Shown here: piece after piece, positions 7,712 through 17,273 of the stretch | How the letters are laid out: each line of letters opens with the position of its first letter | Numbering within the stretch: position 1 is the stretch's first letter | Assembly (NCBI RefSeq): GCF_021353235.1 | Contig: NZ_JAJTWT010000003.1 | Location: forward strand, 620,001-684,000 | Origin: Pelomonas caseinilytica | GTDB taxonomy: Bacteria > Pseudomonadota > Gammaproteobacteria > Burkholderiales > Burkholderiaceae_C | DNA: 64,000 nucleotides | Reading direction: 5' to 3' | Made by a program: the position numbers and the translations under genes | Notes under the pieces: generated by a model | Told to the model about the DNA's origin: nothing | Database searches by the model: none | The model's input: only the letters and a program-made list of their open reading frames with translations

Positions 7712-8737
7712 ATGAAGAAAGCTCTGATTGCCCTGGCCGTCCTCAGCCTGACTGGCGGCGCCGCCGTCGCGCAATCCTCGGTCACCCTGTTCGGCATCAT
7801 CGATGCCGACATGAAGTACGTCAAAACCGGCGACCTCAAGCAGAAGAAGCTGGATTCCAGCGGCCTGAACACCAGCCGTTTCGGCGTTCGTGGCGTGGAA
7901 GACCTCGGCGGTGGCCTGAAGGCTGGCTTCTGGCTCGAGTCCGAAGTCGGTACCGATACCGGTGCCGGCGGCACCTCTACCGGCAGCACCGCCTTCTGGC
8001 AGCGCCGCTCGACCGTCAGCCTGATGGGCGATTTCGGTGAAGTCCGCCTGGGTCGCTACAAGACCGCGACCAAGCTGCACATCGAAGACTTCGACCCGTA
8101 CTCGGCCACCGGCCTGGGCGACATCACCAAGGTCTTCAGCAACGCGCTGGGCACGGGTGCCGGCACCTTCTCGCGCGCCGACAACATGGTGAGCTACGAG
8201 ACCCCCAAGAACCTGGGCGGTTTCTATGGCGCCGCCGACGTCGCTGCTGGCGAGGGCAACAACGCCAACAAGATGCAGGACGTGCGCCTGGGCTACAAGA
8301 ACGGCCCGATCCACGTGTCCGGCGCTTTCTCCAGCACCGGCGTGGGCACCAAGTACAAGGTCCAGAGCATCGCTGGTTCGTATGATTTCAGCGGCATCAA
8401 GCCCGCCCTGATGTACACGGTCACCAAGGCTGGCGACAAGGAAATCAAGGCCATCACCGCGGCCCTGACCTGGAACCTTGGCCCCGGCGCCCTGCAGACG
8501 TCCTACACCGATGCCAAGGCCAACACCGCGGCTGAAGCCACGGCCGGCGTGGGCGATGCCAAGCTCTTCGCGATCGGCTACATCTACAGCCTGTCCAAGC
8601 GCACCGCGCTGTACACGACCTTCGCCCAGATCGACAACAAGGGCGGCGCCAAGTACACGGTCTCCGGCGCTCCTGCCGCGACGGCCGGCGGCCAGAAGTC
8701 CAGCGGCTTCGACGTCGGCATCCGTCACAGCTTCTGA
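7712..8737 (+). CDS. Gram-negative porin, first of a tandem pair
   Basis: A trimeric 16-stranded general porin of the Burkholderiales/Neisseria type, placed in the outer membrane. Residues 1-20 are a signal peptide ending AAVA before QSSVTLFGIIDADMKY, the standard first strand. The chain is 341 residues and ends GIRHSF, with the terminal Phe needed for BAM-dependent assembly. Internal markers include SRFGVRGVEDLGGGL and RRSTVSLMGDFGEVRLGR, the L3-region signature. The ATG at 7712 follows TAGGAG. It is probably monocistronic, with its own promoter and terminator. Confidence 0.93.
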   Translation: MKKALIALAVLSLTGGAAVAQSSVTLFGIIDADMKYVKTGDLKQKKLDSSGLNTSRFGVRGVEDLGGGLKAGFWLESEVGTDTGAGGTSTGSTAFWQRRSTVSLMGDFGEVRLGRYKTATKLHIEDFDPYSATGLGDITKVFSNALGTGAGTFSRADNMVSYETPKNLGGFYGAADVAAGEGNNANKMQDVRLGYKNGPIHVSGAFSSTGVGTKYKVQSIAGSYDFSGIKPALMYTVTKAGDKEIKAITAALTWNLGPGALQTSYTDAKANTAAEATAGVGDAKLFAIGYIYSLSKRTALYTTFAQIDNKGGAKYTVSGAPAATAGGQKSSGFDVGIRHSF

Positions 8738-8770
8738 TCTCCTGCGGCCGTGGGCCGCTGCGAATCAGCC

Positions 8771-8796
8771 AAGCCGCCTTCGGGCGGCTTTTTCTT
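8771..8796 (+). terminator. Intrinsic terminator after the first porin
   Basis: Stem AAGCCGCC/GGCGGCTT with TTCG tetraloop, followed by a T-rich run, 33 bases after the porin stop. Confidence 0.85.
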
Positions 8797-8924
8797 TGGG
8801 CGCTTGATTTGTCTCATCCGGGACAGGGGAATTGCTGTGGAAATTCCACAACAGCGCTCGCGTTATGGCATGCCCCTTCGCTGAGAATGAACCGGTTCAC
8901 ATTTCTAAGCAGGAGACAAAGTCG

Positions 8925-9998
8925 ATGAAAAAAGCAGTTCTGGCCATGGCCGCACTGGCCGCTTGCACTTCTTCCGCCTGGGCCCAGTCCAGCGTGACCC
9001 TGTACGGCATCGTGGACGCCGCGGTGCGCTACGTTTCCAACAACAATGGAGCGCAGAAGCAACTGGTCCCTGGTGGCATGTCTGAGAGCCGCCTGGGCGT
9101 CAACATCACCGAAGACATGGGCGGCGGCCTCAAGGCCCTGGCCAATCTGGAGCACCGCCTGAATTCAGACACCGGCACGATCGCCGCAGCCGAGTTCTGG
9201 CGCCAGGCCTGGGTGGGCCTGCAATCCAATGATTTCGGCCAGATCCGCCTGGGTCGCCAGTACAACATCCTGTTCGACGTCTATACGTCGACCTACGCCT
9301 CCTTCCGCTACTCGCCCTACATCGAGGCGTTCAAGCCCGAAATCGGTCTGTCCGCCGGTGCCCGCCAGAGCAACATGGTCAAGTACCTCGGTCAGGTCGG
9401 CAATTTCTACGGCGAACTCCAGGTCTCCGCCGGTGAAGGCACCGGCGCTGCCGACAAGTCGGTCGGTGGCCTGCTGCGCTACAACGACGGCACCATCGGC
9501 TTGGGCGGTGCCTACCTGCAGGTGACCGACCTGCTGGGCAAGAAGGTCAAGGCGACCACGATCGGCGGCTCCTACACCAGCGGCCCGCTCTACGTGAACC
9601 TGTCCTGGGGCCAGAACAAGTTCGACCAGGGCGGCCAACTGGGCGCGGCCTTCACCAGTGGCCTGATCAAGGGCTACAACAGCATCGCCGTCCTGAACGC
9701 CGCGGCCAACGACGTCAAGAAGCGCGACATGATCATGGGCGGCCTGACCTACCAGCTGACGCCCCAGCTGAACCTGGGTGCCGAATACTGGCGCGCCGAG
9801 CAGACGCACTACGCCGTGGCCCTGGCCAACACCAAGAGCAAGGCTGACCATTTCGCCGTCGTGGCGGACTACGCCTTCTCCAAGCGCACCGATGCCTACG
9901 TCGAGGCCGACTACACCAAGTACACCGGTGCCGTCGCCTTCTCCAATGGCGCCACCAAGCGCGGTGGCACCATGGTGGGCCTGCGTCACCGCTTCTGA
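8925..9998 (+). CDS. Gram-negative porin, second of a tandem pair
   Basis: A second general porin. The signal peptide is residues 1-20 (ending SSAWA) before QSSVTLYGIVDAAVRYV, and the chain of 357 residues ends GLRHRF. It shares the EDMGGGLKALANLEHRL and FGQIRLGRQYN landmarks with the first porin, but the loops differ strongly. It is therefore an old duplicate or a separate subfamily, not a recent copy. The ATG at 8925 is 8 bases after AGGAGA. The frame is open upstream to 8832, but that extension has no signal peptide. It has its own terminator. Confidence 0.93.
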   Translation: MKKAVLAMAALAACTSSAWAQSSVTLYGIVDAAVRYVSNNNGAQKQLVPGGMSESRLGVNITEDMGGGLKALANLEHRLNSDTGTIAAAEFWRQAWVGLQSNDFGQIRLGRQYNILFDVYTSTYASFRYSPYIEAFKPEIGLSAGARQSNMVKYLGQVGNFYGELQVSAGEGTGAADKSVGGLLRYNDGTIGLGGAYLQVTDLLGKKVKATTIGGSYTSGPLYVNLSWGQNKFDQGGQLGAAFTSGLIKGYNSIAVLNAAANDVKKRDMIMGGLTYQLTPQLNLGAEYWRAEQTHYAVALANTKSKADHFAVVADYAFSKRTDAYVEADYTKYTGAVAFSNGATKRGGTMVGLRHRF

Positions 9999-10036
9999 TG
10001 CAGCGCGAGGCACCAGCCTCGCGATCGCAACACCCG

Positions 10037-10064
10037 AACGGGCCGCTGTCAGCGGCCCGTTTTC
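10037..10064 (+). terminator. Intrinsic terminator after the second porin
   Basis: Stem AACGGGCCGCT/AGCGGCCCGTT (10037-10047 and 10051-10061) with a GTC loop and a following T-run. Confidence 0.85.
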
Positions 10065-10175
10065 GTTGGTCCTCCAGGCTAGGTGCTTTCCCTGGCGGCT
10101 CGGGGCTTGCGGCTTCGGCCATGATCGCGCCTTCGCACGACATCGGGAACAGGTCGTGCTTGTCCTCAAGCCTTC

Positions 10176-11153
10176 ATGCTGGTCTTCATCCTTCGCCGCC
10201 TGGTCCAGGCCCTCGTCGTCATGCTGTCGGTGGCCTTCATCGCCTTCATGCTGTTCCAGTATGTCGGCGACCCGGTCAACAACCTCCTGGGCCAGGATGC
10301 GACCGAGGACCAGCGCGTCGCCCTGCGCAAGGATCTGGGCCTGGACCAGCCCTTCCCCGTGCAGTTCGCCCGTTTCGCGGCCAACGCCGCGCAGGGGGAG
10401 TTCGGCATCAGCCTCAAGCAGGGCCGCAAGGTGTCCACCCTCATCGTCGAGCGCCTGCCGGCGACGCTGGAACTGGCCGTCGTCGCTGGCCTGATCGCCC
10501 TCGGGCTGGGCATCCCGCTCGGTGTCTACGCCGCGCTCAGGCGCGGCCGCGCCACGGCGCAGTTGCTGATGACGGGCACCCTCTTCGGCGTCAGCCTGCC
10601 GAATTTCGTCATCGGCATCGTCCTGATCTGGGTCTTCGCCGTCGAGCTGAAATGGCTGCCGAGCTTCGGCCGAGGCGAGGTGGTGAGCCTCGGGGCATGG
10701 ACGACCGGCCTGCTGACCCGCGACGGCCTGCTGCACCTCATCCTGCCGGCGTTCACGCTGTCGGCCTTCCAGCTCACCCTCATCATGCGGCTGGTGCGCG
10801 CCGAGATGCTGGAGGTGCTGCGCGCGGACTACATCCGCTTCGCTCGCGCGCGGGGCCTGACCGACCGCAGCGTCTATTTCGGCCACGCCCTGAAGAACAC
10901 CCTCGTCCCGGTCATCACCATCACGGGCCTGCAACTGGGCTCGTTGATCGCCTTCGCCATCATCACCGAGCAGGTGTTCCAGTGGCCCGGCATGGGGCTG
11001 CTCTTCATCCAGGCGGTGCAGTTCGCCGACATTCCCGTCATGGCGGCCTACCTCTGCCTGATCTCTTTGATCTTCGTCGTCATCAACCTCGCGGTGGACC
11101 TGCTGTATTTCGCCGTCGACCCGCGGTTGCGCGTCGAGGGCAAGGCCCACTGA
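10176..11153 (+). CDS. Oligopeptide/dipeptide ABC transporter permease (DppB/OppB type)
   Basis: Inner-membrane permease of a peptide/nickel-type ABC importer. The 325-residue protein has six hydrophobic segments, the first being MLVFILRRLVQALVVMLSV. It has the DppB-type EAA loop (RADYIRFARARGL, near 220-232) that docks to the ATPases. It starts a four-gene rightward operon. No strong ribosome site precedes the ATG at 10176. About 110 bases before it, after the porin terminator, hold no clear promoter that I can name. Confidence 0.9.
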   Translation: MLVFILRRLVQALVVMLSVAFIAFMLFQYVGDPVNNLLGQDATEDQRVALRKDLGLDQPFPVQFARFAANAAQGEFGISLKQGRKVSTLIVERLPATLELAVVAGLIALGLGIPLGVYAALRRGRATAQLLMTGTLFGVSLPNFVIGIVLIWVFAVELKWLPSFGRGEVVSLGAWTTGLLTRDGLLHLILPAFTLSAFQLTLIMRLVRAEMLEVLRADYIRFARARGLTDRSVYFGHALKNTLVPVITITGLQLGSLIAFAIITEQVFQWPGMGLLFIQAVQFADIPVMAAYLCLISLIFVVINLAVDLLYFAVDPRLRVEGKAH

Positions 11154-11163
11154 AATCGCATCC

Positions 11164-12108
11164 ATGGCCGCCGACGCTCCTTCGTCCCCGACCGCCTCGT
11201 CGTCCGCCCTGCGCGGGTTCTTCGATGGCGACGTCTGGCATTCCTTCCGCACATCGCCGGTGGCCGTGGCGGCTGCCGTCATCGCCGTCGTCTGCCTCGT
11301 CTGCGCACTGTTCGCCGAGGTCATCGCGCCGCACAACCCTTTCGATCTCGCCACGCTGGAGCTGATGGATTCGCTCAAGCCGCCCGCCTGGGTCGAGGGG
11401 GGCGAGACGCGTTATCTGCTCGGTACCGACGGCCAGGGCCGCGACATCCTTTCCGCGCTCATGTACGGCGCGCGCATCTCCCTGCTCGTGGGCATCGCCT
11501 CGGTCCTGCTGTCCATGGCGATCGGCGTCAGCCTGGGCCTGCTGGCAGGCTTCGTCGGCGGGCGCACCGATGCCTTCGTCATGCGGGTCTGCGACGTGAT
11601 GCTGTCCTTCCCGTCCATCCTCGTCGCGCTGATGATCAGCGGCATCGGCCGCAGCCTCTTTCCGCAGGCGCCCGATGCGCTGGCCTTCGTCGTGCTGGTG
11701 CTCGCCATCGCGCTGACCGGATGGGTGCAGTACGCACGCACGGTGCGCGGCTCGACGCTGGTCGAGCGCCACAAGGAGTACGTCCAGGCCGCACGCGTCA
11801 TCGGCGTCGGGCCGCTGCGCATCATGGGCCGCCACGTCCTGCCCAACGTGCTCGGGCCGGTGCTGGTGCTGGCCACCATCCAGATCGCCTCGGCCATCAT
11901 CACCGAGGCGACCCTGTCCTTCCTCGGCGTCGGCGTGCCGGCGACCAGCCCGTCGCTGGGCACGCTGATCCGCAATGGCAACGACTACCTGTTCTCGGGC
12001 GAGTGGTGGATCACCGCCTGGCCCAGCCTCACCCTGGTCCTGATCACGCTCAGCGTGAACCTGCTGGGCGACTGGCTGCGCGACGCGCTCAACCCTCGAC
12101 TGCGATGA
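11164..12108 (+). CDS. Oligopeptide/dipeptide ABC transporter permease (DppC/OppC type)
   Basis: Second permease, 314 residues. Its N-terminal DppC-type cytoplasmic segment precedes the first membrane helix (residues about 35-57). GTDGQGRDILSALMYGARISL marks the OppC family, and the EAA loop is KEYVQAARVIGVG near 200. It lies 10 bases after the first permease, and its stop overlaps the next start (ATGA), so it is coupled to the ATPase gene. Confidence 0.9.
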   Translation: MAADAPSSPTASSSALRGFFDGDVWHSFRTSPVAVAAAVIAVVCLVCALFAEVIAPHNPFDLATLELMDSLKPPAWVEGGETRYLLGTDGQGRDILSALMYGARISLLVGIASVLLSMAIGVSLGLLAGFVGGRTDAFVMRVCDVMLSFPSILVALMISGIGRSLFPQAPDALAFVVLVLAIALTGWVQYARTVRGSTLVERHKEYVQAARVIGVGPLRIMGRHVLPNVLGPVLVLATIQIASAIITEATLSFLGVGVPATSPSLGTLIRNGNDYLFSGEWWITAWPSLTLVLITLSVNLLGDWLRDALNPRLR

Positions 12109-13081
12109 CTGCTCCGTTGCTCGAAGTCAATCACCTGCGGGTGGAGTTCCCTGGCCGGCGCGGCACGCTGCTGGCGCTGGACGACGTTTCCTTCGCGATC
12201 GCGCCGGGCGAGATCCTCGGTGTCGTCGGCGAGTCGGGCGCGGGCAAGTCGTTGACCGGTGCCGCCATCATCGGCCTGCTGGAGCCGCCAGGGCGGATCG
12301 CGGCCGGCGAGATCCGCCTGGCCGGGCGGCGCATCGACAACCTGCCCTATGAGCAGATGCGCCGCGTGCGCGGCCGCGAGATCGGCGCCGTCTTCCAGGA
12401 CCCGCTGACTTCGTTGAACCCGCTCTACACCGTGGGCCAGCAAATCGTCGAGACCATCGTCACCCACCTGCCGCTGACCGCCGCCCAGGCGCGCGTCCGC
12501 GCGATCGAACTGCTCGCCTCCACCGGCATCCCGGCGCCCGAGGCCCGCATCGACCACTATCCGCACCAGTTCTCGGGCGGCATGCGCCAGCGCGTCGTCA
12601 TCGCCCTGGCGCTGGCTGCTGACCCCAAGCTCATCGTCGCCGATGAGCCGACGACGGCCCTGGACGTGTCCATCCAGGCCCAGATCATCGCCCTGCTGAA
12701 GAAGGTGTGCCACGAGCAGGGCGCGGCCGTCATGCTGGTCACCCACGACATGGGCGTCATCGCCGAAACCTGCGACCGTGTCGCCGTGATGTATGCCGGC
12801 CGCATCGCCGAGATCGGGCCGGTGGGCGAGGTCATACACCGCCCGGCCCATCCCTACACGGCCGGCCTGATGGGCTCCATCCCGGCCATGGACGAGGACC
12901 GAGAACGCCTGCTGCAGATCGACGGCGCGATGCCGCGGCTCACGGCCATTCCCAGCGGCTGCGCCTTCCACCCGCGCTGCCCGCGCGTTGCCGAGCGCTG
13001 CCGCGCGGACCGGCCCGAGCTGGCCGAGGTCGGGGCGACCCGAGCTGCCTGCTGGCGGCCCGTCGGCCAGGAGGTGCAGCC

Positions 13082-13085
<4 letters not shown>
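12105..13085 (+). CDS. Oligopeptide/dipeptide ABC transporter ATPase (DppD/OppD type)
   Basis: First ATPase, 326 residues. Walker A is GESGAGKS (42-49), the signature is SGGMRQR near 158, and Walker B is [10 protein letters not shown]. The C-terminal peptide-transporter domain has the cysteine motif [14 protein letters not shown], which in this family can bind a metal cluster. The frame is open upstream into the permease gene; the ATG at 12105 is chosen because it overlaps the permease stop and gives the normal N-terminus [15 protein letters not shown]. Confidence 0.92.
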
Positions 13086-14080
<995 letters not shown>

Positions 14081-14083
14081 CCG

Positions 14084-14245
14084 TCAGGGCCGGGGTGCGA
14101 CGATGGGCGCCGAGGCCGGCGCCGACGCCGCGGTGGCGCTCGACGGCAGCGTCAGCGGCCCCTTCTGGCCACAACCCGCGAGGGCGGTAAGGACGATCGA
14201 CAGGGTGGCTACCCACCCACCTACACTGGCGGCAGTCTTCTTCAT
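14084..14245 (-). CDS. lptM: LptM-like small lipoprotein
   Basis: LptM (formerly YifL) is a small lipoprotein that helps the LPS translocon LptDE mature. The 53-residue product MKKTAASVGGWVATLSIVL continues TALAGCGQKGPLTLP. This combines a signal peptide, a lipobox (LAGC, lipid on C25) and the invariant CGQKGPLxLP motif that defines the family. The remainder is an Ala/Pro/Ser tail. It is divergent from cyaY, 11 bases apart, the usual neighbour pair in this group; the expected downstream lysA is absent here because dpp genes converge on it. Confidence 0.88.
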   Translation of the reverse strand: MKKTAASVGGWVATLSIVLTALAGCGQKGPLTLPSSATAASAPASAPIVAPRP

Positions 14246-14256
14246 CCGCCCAGTTT

Positions 14257-14589
14257 ATGTCCCTGTCCGACGCTGACTATCACGCCAAGGCTCATGCGCT
14301 GCTCTCGCGCATCGAGGCCCAGATCGACGCCTGGCTCGAGGACGACGTGGTCGACATCGACAGCCACCGCACCGGCGGCCTGCTGGAACTCAGCCTGCCG
14401 GGCGGCAGCAAGATCGTCGTCAACACCCAGCCGCCGCTGCAGGAAATCTGGCTGGCGGCGCGTGCCGGCGGCTACCACTTCAAGTGGGACGGCGCGCAAT
14501 GGGTGGACCGCGAGGGCCAGGAGTTCTGCGCGCGTCTGTCCCGCTGTGCCAGCGAGCAGGCGGGCCAGGCGCTGAGCTTCAGCGCCTGA
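14257..14589 (+). CDS. cyaY: Frataxin-like iron-sulfur assembly protein CyaY
   Basis: CyaY binds iron and IscS and tunes iron-sulfur cluster assembly. The 110-residue length is normal. The acidic first helix holds DADYHAKAHALLSRIEAQ then WLEDDVVDID. The beta-sheet core includes KIVVNTQPPLQEIWLAA, and the C-terminal part GGYHFKWDGAQWVDREGQEF closely matches the frataxin fold. It converges with mrcA, the two stop codons being 6 bases apart. Confidence 0.93.
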   Translation: MSLSDADYHAKAHALLSRIEAQIDAWLEDDVVDIDSHRTGGLLELSLPGGSKIVVNTQPPLQEIWLAARAGGYHFKWDGAQWVDREGQEFCARLSRCASEQAGQALSFSA

Positions 14590-14595
14590 CGAGCT

Positions 14596-16989
14596 TCAGC
14601 GCTTGAAGAGGTCGAGGATCGACTTCTTCTCGTCCTCGGTCGCCGCTCCAGGGACGTTGGGCTCGTTGGACAGTTCGCGCACGCCGCTGCCGCTCGAGTA
14701 TTCCTCGTAGAACCACTCGCCGTTGACGTTGACCACGCCCTCCGGCGGCGTGATCTCGTCCACCGGCTTGTTCTTCAGCGCGTACTGCATGTACTCGATC
14801 CACACCGGCAGGCTCAGACCGCCGCCGGTCTCGCGGTCGCCCAGCTTGCGCGGCTGGTCATAACCGATCCAGACGATGGCGACCAGCTCCTTCTGGTAGC
14901 CGGCGAACCAGGCGTCCATGGAGTCGTTGGTGGTGCCGGTCTTGCCGTAGATGTCGGGGCGCTTGAGCGTCGCCTGGGCCTTGGCGGCGGTACCGCTGCG
15001 GGTGACCTCCTGCAGCAGGCTGCTCATCATGAAGGCGTTGCGCGGCTCGATGGCGCGTGCGTCGTCGGTCAGCGCAACAGGCGCGGCTTCGTAGAGCAAC
15101 CGGCCATTGCTGTCGGTGATGCGGGCGATGAGGTGCGGGTTGACGCGGTAGCCGCCGTTGGCGAACACGGCATAGCCCTGGGCCATCTGCATGGGCGTGA
15201 CCGAGCCTGCGCCCAGGGCCATGGTCAGGTAGGCGGGGTGCTTCTCCGCCTCGAAGCCGAAGCGCGTGATCCAGTCCTGCGCGTACTTCACGCCAATGGA
15301 GTGCAGCACGCGGATGGACACCATGTTCTTGGACTTGGCCAGCGCGGTGCGCAGCGGCATCGGGCCTTCGAACTTGCCGTCATAGTTCTTCGGTTCCCAG
15401 GGCTGGCTGCCGGTGGTGCCGGCGTCGAAGAACAGCGGCGCGTCGTTGACGATGGTGGCCGGCGTGAAGCCCTTCTCCAGCGCGGCGGAGTAGATGAAGG
15501 GCTTGAAGCTGGAGCCGGGCTGGCGCCAGGCCTGGGTCACGTGGTTGAACTTGTTCTTGTTGTAGTCGAACCCCCCCACCATGGCGTGCACCTGGCCGTT
15601 GCTCGGGTCCATGGAGACGAAGGCGCCTTCGACCTCGGGCAACTGGGTGATGGTCCACTCGTTGCCGTCTTTCTGCTTCTGGCCCTTGACCACGCGGATG
15701 ACGGCGCCGCGCCGGATGCGCGTCTTGGGGTTGCCCTTTTCCGACAGGCCGGAGGTTGCCGGGCGCAGGCCGTCGCCGGTGATGGTGATGGATTCGCCGC
15801 TTTGCAGCACGGCCGTTACCTTCTTCGGGTCCGCCTCCAGCACGACGGCCGCGAGCAGCTCGTCGTTGGCGGGATGGTCGCCCAGGGCCTCGGCAATGCG
15901 GGCATCCAGCTCCTTGGCGTCACCGGGCAGGTCGGCATAGGCCTCGGGACCCCGGTAGACCTGGCGCTTCTCATAGTCGAGGATGCCACGGCGCAGGGCG
16001 CGGTAGGCACTGTTCTGCTCGGTGCTGTTGAGCGTCAGGTAGACGTTCAGGCCGCGGGTGTAGGCCTCGTCGCCGTACTGGTTGAAGATGAGCTGCCGGG
16101 CCGCTTCGGCCACGAACTCCGCATGCGAGGCCGATTCGCTCACCGGCCGGATGCGCAGCTTCTCGGCCTTGGCCTCGTCGCGCTGCTCCTCGGTGATGTA
16201 GCCCGTCTCGTACATCCGCTCGATGATGTACTGCTGCCGGATGGTGGCCCGCTTGGGATTGTTGATGGGGTTGTAGGCCGACGGCGCCTTGGGCAGGCCG
16301 GCGAGCATGGCGGCCTCGGCGACGGTGATCTTGTCCAGGGTCTTGCCGAAGTAGACCTCGCTGGCCGCGGCGAAGCCATGCGCCCGGTGCCCCAGGAAGA
16401 TCTGGTTCATGTAGATCTCGAGGATCTTCTCCTTGGGCAGGGCCGCCTCGATCTTGAGGGCCAGCAGGATCTCGTAGATCTTGCGGGTGAAGGTCTTCTC
16501 GGTGGAGAGATAGAAGTTGCGCGCCACCTGCATCGTGATGGTGGACGCCCCCTGGCTGCGCGACTCGCTGACGTTGGCCAGGCCCGCGCGGATGACGCCG
16601 AGGTAGTCCACGCCACCGTGCTGGTAGAAGCGCGCGTCCTCGATGGCCAGCACTGCCTCCTGCATGACCTTGGGGATCTGCTGGATGGGTAGGTAGCTGC
16701 GGCGCTCCTCGCCGAACTCGCCCAGCAGCACGCCGTCGCTCGACAGCACGCGCATCGGCAGCTTGGGACGGTAGTCGGTCAGTCCGCTGATGTCGGGCAG
16801 GTGGGGATAGGCGAGGGCGAGGCCCAGGCCCAGCAGCAGGGCTGCGGCGGCGATGCCACCGGCAAGCAGGCCCACGGCCCACAGCGCCAGATGACCCAGG
16901 CGGGACGGGAGCGTGCGCGAACGGGATGCAGGGCCGGCAGGAGCTGCGGGCGAAGGGCTGGACGCAGCGGATCGGGGCTTGTCGTTCAT
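14596..16989 (-). CDS. mrcA: Penicillin-binding protein 1A (bifunctional)
   Basis: Class A PBP that polymerises and crosslinks peptidoglycan. The protein has 797 residues. A Pro/Ser-rich cytoplasmic tail is followed by a membrane helix near 31-58. The GT51 glycosyltransferase carries EDARFYQHGGVD and QGASTITMQVARNF. An OB-like insert follows, then a transpeptidase with the SxxK serine in GSSFKPF, SKN, and KTGTT. The frame is open upstream, but the ATG at 16989 gives the conserved short tail. It is transcribed away from pilM, the usual arrangement in beta- and gamma-proteobacteria. Confidence 0.95.
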   Translation of the reverse strand: MNDKPRSAASSPSPAAPAGPASRSRTLPSRLGHLALWAVGLLAGGIAAAALLLGLGLALAYPHLPDISGLTDYRPKLPMRVLSSDGVLLGEFGEERRSYLPIQQIPKVMQEAVLAIEDARFYQHGGVDYLGVIRAGLANVSESRSQGASTITMQVARNFYLSTEKTFTRKIYEILLALKIEAALPKEKILEIYMNQIFLGHRAHGFAAASEVYFGKTLDKITVAEAAMLAGLPKAPSAYNPINNPKRATIRQQYIIERMYETGYITEEQRDEAKAEKLRIRPVSESASHAEFVAEAARQLIFNQYGDEAYTRGLNVYLTLNSTEQNSAYRALRRGILDYEKRQVYRGPEAYADLPGDAKELDARIAEALGDHPANDELLAAVVLEADPKKVTAVLQSGESITITGDGLRPATSGLSEKGNPKTRIRRGAVIRVVKGQKQKDGNEWTITQLPEVEGAFVSMDPSNGQVHAMVGGFDYNKNKFNHVTQAWRQPGSSFKPFIYSAALEKGFTPATIVNDAPLFFDAGTTGSQPWEPKNYDGKFEGPMPLRTALAKSKNMVSIRVLHSIGVKYAQDWITRFGFEAEKHPAYLTMALGAGSVTPMQMAQGYAVFANGGYRVNPHLIARITDSNGRLLYEAAPVALTDDARAIEPRNAFMMSSLLQEVTRSGTAAKAQATLKRPDIYGKTGTTNDSMDAWFAGYQKELVAIVWIGYDQPRKLGDRETGGGLSLPVWIEYMQYALKNKPVDEITPPEGVVNVNGEWFYEEYSSGSGVRELSNEPNVPGAATEDEKKSILDLFKR

Positions 16990-17034
16990 GTGCCGGCGTG
17001 CGCGCCCTCGGGACGCGTGGGGAGGAGGCGGCGG

Positions 17035-17040
17035 ATTATA
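17035..17040 (-). promoter_or_regulatory. Candidate -10 element of mrcA
   Basis: A perfect TATAAT on the minus strand, inside CTTCCTATAATCC, about 45 bases before the mrcA start. No good -35 lies 16-18 bases upstream. The same 13 bases precede ispB (59767-59779). Confidence 0.4.
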
Positions 17041-17206
17041 GGAAGCGCTTCCCCGCCCTTCCTGTATACGAACCGGCCTGCCAAACATCGTGCCAAACGA
17101 CCGCTTCCCCTGTGTTTTTCAGGAGCTTGCAGATGCGTTGATTCGTGTATGTTTAGCAACGTGGCGTTACCAGCTCGGGCCGAAATTGCGTTCGGCGTCA
17201 ACGGCT

Positions 17207-17235
17207 TTGCTGCTAGCATTCAAGTAACTTATTAA
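17207..17235 (+). promoter_or_regulatory. Likely promoter of the pilMNOPQ operon
   Basis: TTGCTG (17207-17212), 17-base spacer, TATTAA (17230-17235), 38 bases before the pilM ATG. The surrounding 17090-17270 is noticeably AT-richer than the rest of the window. Confidence 0.45.
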
Positions 17236-17273
17236 TAGTCCGACACGTAACTCAAGTGTCGGGAACAAAGGGC

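Noticed and set aside
7666-8040. An out-of-frame reading frame starting at the GTG after the strong anti-SD complement in the porin leader.
   Set aside because: As a protein it becomes Arg-rich shadow sequence of the porin. Only the start region is kept as a possible leader element.
9165-11378. A long minus-strand frame across the second porin and both permease genes.
   Set aside because: It crosses a strong terminator and three well-supported genes on the other strand and has biased, motif-free composition.
15133-16692. A 519-codon frame opposite mrcA.
   Set aside because: All PBP1A catalytic motifs are on the minus strand; the opposite frame has none.
16986-17219. A 77-codon minus-strand frame between mrcA and pilM.
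   Set aside because: No ribosome site, no recognisable motif, and it overlaps the mrcA promoter region.
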